Assembly: GCF_001949145.1 (NCBI RefSeq)
Contig: NW_019091375.1
Span: forward strand, 2,291,443 to 2,326,838
Length of the DNA: 35,396 nt
Direction of reading: 5' to 3'
From: Acanthaster planci
Lineage: Eukaryota > Echinodermata > Asteroidea > Valvatida > Acanthasteridae
Shown here: one piece after another, positions 30,781 through 35,396 of the stretch
How positions within the stretch are numbered: position 1 is the stretch's first letter
Layout: every line of letters begins with the position of its first letter
Made by a program: the position numbers and the translations under genes
Notes under the pieces: generated by a model
What the model was told of the DNA's origin: nothing
The model's input: the letters and a program-made list of their open reading frames with translations, nothing else
Databases searched by the model: none

Positions 30781-32964
30781 TTCCCCGTTGAACAACTCGA
30801 CATCTGAAACAGCTCTGTAGTTCTTGCTGTAACATCCACTACCTCTATTTTTTAAAGGACATGGTCGTGAACCACAAGTGACAGTATTTTGCTGCTGGCC
30901 ATTTTTCACAAGAGCAATATTAAGGACGGCCCTGAATTAGAGCTAGTGAACCACGTAAGCAAGTTGTAATTAATAACATATCTAGTTCTTCTAACAAAAC
31001 CTACCGTTGCATCTTCAACTGGAGCTATCCGAAAATCAAGATTTCTCATCGATGAAAGTTGGCATGCTCGTTGCTGTATTTGTTACTCACATTTTGCACT
31101 CTTCGATAATTGTATGGGGAAGTTGCATAACATAACTGGATAAAACTCCACCAGTACACAGGCCAGTGGACATCAACGTGCAAGCTTGGCTTTGTTGGAG
31201 TCAGTAAAAATGGAGAACCAGGAGTTACTCCATAGGAAATTTGTTATCCTGAGAGAACGTAGAGAGAGTAGATCCGAATGCCCTCATAGGTAAATTGTAA
31301 AATGCAACAACATAATGTAAAAGCTGTCGATCTGTTCACTTCATAGTGTGTGTTTTCGAAAACATGACCCTCATATTTATTTAATCTAACTCATATATTT
31401 ACAATCAAACGACGAAAGGAAACAACAGAGACTTTCTACTTAGTTCTCAACAGTCCACATGTATCTACACAAATTTACAAGTATTAATCTTGTCAGTGGG
31501 TAATTTTTGGCCCATCAAAGTCATACATAAGTCTTCACTTTATCACTTGTCATTTATGTCACCTGCAAGCAATTATTACACAAAAGCAACTATGGAGCTC
31601 TCTTTTTTAAGTTGAAATATTCTGTAGTAAGGGATCTGGATGCAGTAAGGATATAGGGACCGCAACTGGTTCGAATCTGGCACAATCTTTTGAAACACTA
31701 CAGCCGCCGGGTGTCCTAGAGCCTTTCTGGTTAGCTCTGGATTGAGTTCTCCGTGGTCAGAGTGGCCTGAGCCCCAATCAATCTCAATATCTCAGGTTTG
31801 CTCCCTCAACTTCAAGCCAGTTGATAATTAAAAAACATTTAATCACATTGCAAATAAGAACCTCTGTTCAACTGTTTGGTGATAATCATATGAACACTCT
31901 ATGTTCAGTAGCTCTTCTTTCCAATAACTATTTCTTGCCGCGAAACTCGGGAAATTGAAATGTCAATGTATATGTATTGTCCAATAATCGAATGTCCACA
32001 AAGTAACCTTCTGCAACATTACTACTGACAATTTCTTAAAGAAATCCACTTTTGTTAAGCCCATAAATTCAGTGTTTCAAAATCTTATAAAATAAGTTCA
32101 AAATTAACACTTACACTTATTAGCTTTCATCAGCATGTTGTTTGATTGACAGAACTACTGAATTTCTTTTTTCGGTGTGTTTTACAGAGCTAAAATGCTA
32201 ACAAAATCAACACTCATATTGAAGTGCTGTCTTTAGACAGATCGCTGATAAAAAAGCCTACTGTAGCTTACTACGCCTGGTGGCTAAAAATCAAGCAATC
32301 ATATAGCAATCACCAACGTCTGTTTCCTATCGAGATCTGATCTGGTCCGCCCTACCTCGATTCATACAATGACCTTACACACCCAAATCACGCATTTTAC
32401 CTTCCAGTTCGTAAAACAACTAGTTAGCAACTTTTGTACAGCGCCTGGAGTTGTAATTGTACTCAGTGTGTTCGCCCTTAATTTTATAAAGCCATGATTT
32501 TTGTCGAAGCTGCTGGGAGAGGCAAGACCACCGGGTTACCGAAAAACTACTGCTGACTACCAAAAAGCTGCTGCCTGCAGGGACTGTTACATAGCGCACA
32601 TGTGGAGTAAGACTAATTCCAAAATGATGTGGGTAGCGTTTAACCATTTCCACAAAAGGGGATATACAACAACCTTTTACAGAGCCTAATTTGTTATGTT
32701 TACACGGACGGTCTCTGCATGTGTGGCGGATTATGTAATGGTACCGCTCACAATTCTATGTGTGACCTGCATTTGACCCGAGGCCACAATGAATGAATGG
32801 TCATGAACATTTTCGTTGTACGTGCGGGAAAGCTGGCGATGTTTCCAGATATGCTCTCGAGTTTTCTTATAAGATTAAATAATGCTAAGAAAGTTTATCT
32901 TAGGAAACTTACACAATGACAACAATCTTTGGAAGAATTGTATACTATAAAACAAGGAAAAACA
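30781..32964. other. no gene seen; possible tRNA-derived SINE at about 31632-31700
   Basis: Mostly AT-rich with no coding signal. GGTTCGAATCTGG at 31668-31680 fits a Pol III B box (GGTTCGAATCC) at 10 of 11. TGGATGCAGTAAGG about 30 bases upstream is a weak A-box candidate. The implied T-stem has mismatches, so it is not an intact tRNA. A decayed SINE head is possible. The frames at 32420-32689 have no motifs. Confidence 0.35.
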
Positions 32965-33190
32965 GAGAGACACACACACACCGCTAGATAGGTTTTGGAA
33001 GGCAATTCTATCTTATGCAGGCTGTGAGAAGTCTTTGACTTGTTGACTTCTGCACCATTTCAACCTGTGACGGCGAGCTGTCTGTGGAGCAACACTTGTA
33101 AGAAAAGTTTATGAAGACAAGTGAGGTGCAGAGCGGAATCTTGATTCTGAAGAGACAGTCTGTGAGCTGAATCCAGTTCCAGTTTGTGGA
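32965..33190 (+). repeat. dispersed ~230-bp repeat, copy 2
   Basis: Same order of blocks as 2920-3150: a CA-rich start, TTTTGG.AGGCAATT, GTGAGAAGTCTTTGACTT, TTGACTTCTGCACCATTT, GTCTGTGGAGCAACACTTGT, AAGTGAGGTGCAGAG and AATCCAGTTCCAGTTTGTGG. Similarity ends at about 33187, the equivalent base to copy 1. Confidence 0.75.
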
Positions 33191-34459
33191 ATCGCCAAGT
33201 TCCCGTACTTCCGATGGCCATCACGCCCTCGCTGTTTCCGTTTCGATCCCGGCTTATTCTTATTGGTCGTGGTCTTTGTCCCCGTAACAGATCACGGTTG
33301 CACCGTCAAGTACTGAACTATTTTCCGGCATTTGTGGAGTCCAGCGTTCTTCACTGATAAATGCCAAATTCTCGCCCGTAAAACACCTTGTTTTCATGAG
33401 ATATTCTTTATCATTGTGAACTATTTCCTATCAACATTTGTCTTTGTTGCTGTTTTCTAAGTGTAAAATTCTCATTAGAACATATTTGTTTATTTGTTCC
33501 TGATATCAGCGTGATCTTGTTTGATTTCTTTGTTGCATTGGTGAAAATTCGAGCTTCGGAATAATTACTGTGCATGAATAGTTAGGAGTTGTTGGATCGT
33601 AACAAATTCGATATAGTCTTTAAACACAAGTACATGTAATTTTTTTTGGGGGGGAGGGGAAACAGTTGAAATGGATCCCCATGCGCCCCGGGTACAAACT
33701 CCAGAGATGAAAGGTACCTCATTCTAGCCAGGTACAACGTGTATAGCCCTCGTTAGGACCTTGTTGTTAACTATGTTGAACAGGACGCTGTTCCAGGAGG
33801 CAAACTAATTTTCATATCCTTTCCTGGCGCAAGACGTGGTTGTGAAAGCTACGTTTCACAAGATGTATTTTTGGTGCACTAACATTTCTTTTCTTTTGTA
33901 CCTCCCCACGCATTAATCTTTTACATTACGTACTGAAAGGTACAGAATCAAAGTGTGCAACCTTCTTAACTTTAAAAGTAACAAAAAGTCCTACGCCGTA
34001 CTTTATGTCCAAAGGTCAAGGCGCTCGTTTGTGCAAAAAGAACTGCAAGCCGTACCCGAAGACGCTAAGCTAGCCCCGATCAAATAGTGACCGAACACCG
34101 ACGTGTCTGTTCTGTTCGGTAACAAGTACCTCTGCTGTTACAATAGAATGCATCTTGTGTCTGAAACATACACATACGCTGTGCACTTCACCTCGAAAAT
34201 CGTTTTTGTATTTGCCAATGACTTTTTGTTTTCTTTTTGGTGGTCTGGGTGGTCTCGTTAGTGTGTTGTGACAAGTCTCGGTAAACGTCTTCAGTAAACA
34301 CCGATAAAAGCAGACTGTTCCTGTCTGTGTAAAAGGTTTTTTTTTGTCGCAAGGTTTCCTTTTAATTGCTTGTAATAAAAGTCGTGCTTGAGCGTCTCGG
34401 GCAAATCAAGGATATCCACACCGCAATAAATGAGTTTATCGTCATAAATGTGATACTGG
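33191..34459. other. no gene seen
   Basis: A G-rich tract lies near 33646-33660. No coding motif, RNA gene or window-internal repeat recognised. Confidence 0.4.
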
Positions 34460-34703
34460 TTCTGAAACGGTGGTGTAGCCAGGGGGTAGTGGTGGGAACA
34501 TGCCCCCACAAATTCCCGGTTCCCCCCAGGTACCCTCACTGAAAAAAAAAAACAAAACCAAAAAACGGACGAATGGATATTGAATAAGGCTAACATAATT
34601 TTGCCTCCCCCAAAACACGACAGGTTGGTGCCCCCCCAAAAAAATGCTTGTGCCTCTTTTGTGCCCCCCCCAGTAAAATCCCAGCTACGGCACTGCTCTG
34701 AAA
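34460..34703. mobile_element. hAT-like MITE with 8-bp target duplication
   Basis: 228-bp element (34468-34695). The left end is CGGTGGTGTAGCCAGGG. The complement of the right end is CAGTGCCGTAGCTGGG, matching it imperfectly; both resemble the CAGTGGCGTAGCCAGG terminus common in non-autonomous elements of marine invertebrates. Flanking 8-mers TTCTGAAA (34460-34467) and CTCTGAAA (34696-34703) differ at one base, as expected for a hAT-type duplication. The interior is C/A-rich with several homopolymers and no transposase. The frames at 34291-34639 are not genes. Confidence 0.72.
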
Positions 34704-35396
34704 ACCATTACTGATTCCTGCTCTACAAGAATCTGCTTCGATCTTTCTGGGGTGTTTAAAATGTTTTAAAAATTATGACAATTTTTCTACAGATGGTCAG
34801 TTTAGAATATGTCATTTTTTTCGGAAGAATTTGTAACTAAGCAATTTATGCTGTAAAATAAAGTTAATCTTAAGGTGTACGTAAAATCATATTGAAATCG
34901 GAGAATTTGGGTTAGTTTTTTATTTTTTTTATTTGAGACTTTATTTGGAAATGGCGTCACAGGTCACTGACGCGTGTCAAATGTCATCTTTACTCTTGAT
35001 TCACACAGCTAAATTTACACATCATTGACAAGAATATGTTCGTCTGATTAGTTGGATACCACATTGCATGTATACAATGAAAAATGACAGGTTTGTGTGT
35101 CATTTTTACTGAAAGGCTAGTATTTTAAGTGAAAACTTCATCTCTGCCTTGAGCGCATGGAAGGGCTGATACCACTAAAACTGCTAAGTATTTATTATTC
35201 CTCAGTGTCTACCAGCTCAGCAATTTCCATCGAAATCAGAAGACGCAAGGTCAAAAAGTGTTGGTCTGTCATGGAATGGCCCATAGTTCAAACGCCACAC
35301 GCATCTAAAGCTTGAAGGAACAACGTGCCGGTCGTGACCAAGTGTTTAGAAATGAAAGTTTGCTACAAATGGTGGGCTGTAGTGTAGTATTCTGAA
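34704..35396. other. no gene seen
   Basis: AT-rich to the window edge. No recognisable feature. Confidence 0.4.

Noticed and set aside
31660-31685. Intact tRNA gene
   Set aside because: Only the B box is convincing; acceptor and T stems do not pair properly.

Overview
This is a stretch of animal nuclear genome, not bacterial or viral. Coding pieces end at spliceable GT/AG boundaries, introns are kilobases long, and most recognisable protein sequence belongs to decayed retroelements. The Ty3/gypsy family at the left edge is of the Gmr1-like type (integrase before reverse transcriptase), described from deuterostomes. With a CR1/L2-like LINE and a Penelope-like element, this suggests a marine invertebrate deuterostome such as a cephalochordate, hemichordate or echinoderm. 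The species cannot be named from the sequence.

The only convincing host gene is a UDP-glucuronosyltransferase-like (UGT) gene on the minus strand. Four exons are visible at 20669-20993, 14810-15038, 7217-7436 and 6604-6892. Splice phases agree at all three junctions and no exon contains a stop. They encode the end of the N-terminal domain, the donor-sugar-binding domain with the UGT signature, and the C-terminal membrane anchor. The N-terminal exons, with signal peptide and catalytic His, were not found. Introns of about 5.6 and 7.4 kb are filled with transposons and satellite.

Layout: 1-572, Gmr1-like gag (minus). 576-1645, an unidentified block of decayed ORFs in both orientations. 1640-2520, Gmr1-like integrase end and RT (plus). 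2839-3150, short inverted repeats and a dispersed repeat. 4140-5350, Penelope-like RT (minus). 6604-7436, the last two UGT exons. 9225-10751, CsRn1-like gypsy (minus) with a MITE nested inside it. 10830-12030, a 147-bp tandem array. 12700-13320, a CRE/E-box-rich satellite in reverse orientation. 14810-15038, UGT exon. 15200-16160, the same satellite forward. 16390-19300, CR1/L2-like LINE (minus). 19747-19953, second MITE copy. 20669-20993, UGT exon. 23140-23780, satellite. 25100-26770, a three-copy repeat. 26880-29260+, gypsy RNase H-integrase-3' LTR (plus) with an inverted-repeat insertion. 29490-30780, the satellite's best array. 32965-33190, second copy of the dispersed repeat. 34460-34703, hAT-like MITE.

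The most interesting signals are the repeats: an array whose period equals the nucleosome core length and which carries CACGTG boxes, and a dispersed satellite with pairs of the palindrome TGACGTCA 10-11 bp apart. Two MITEs can be bounded to within a few bases by their target-site duplications. The block at 576-1645 is the best candidate for something not yet described.
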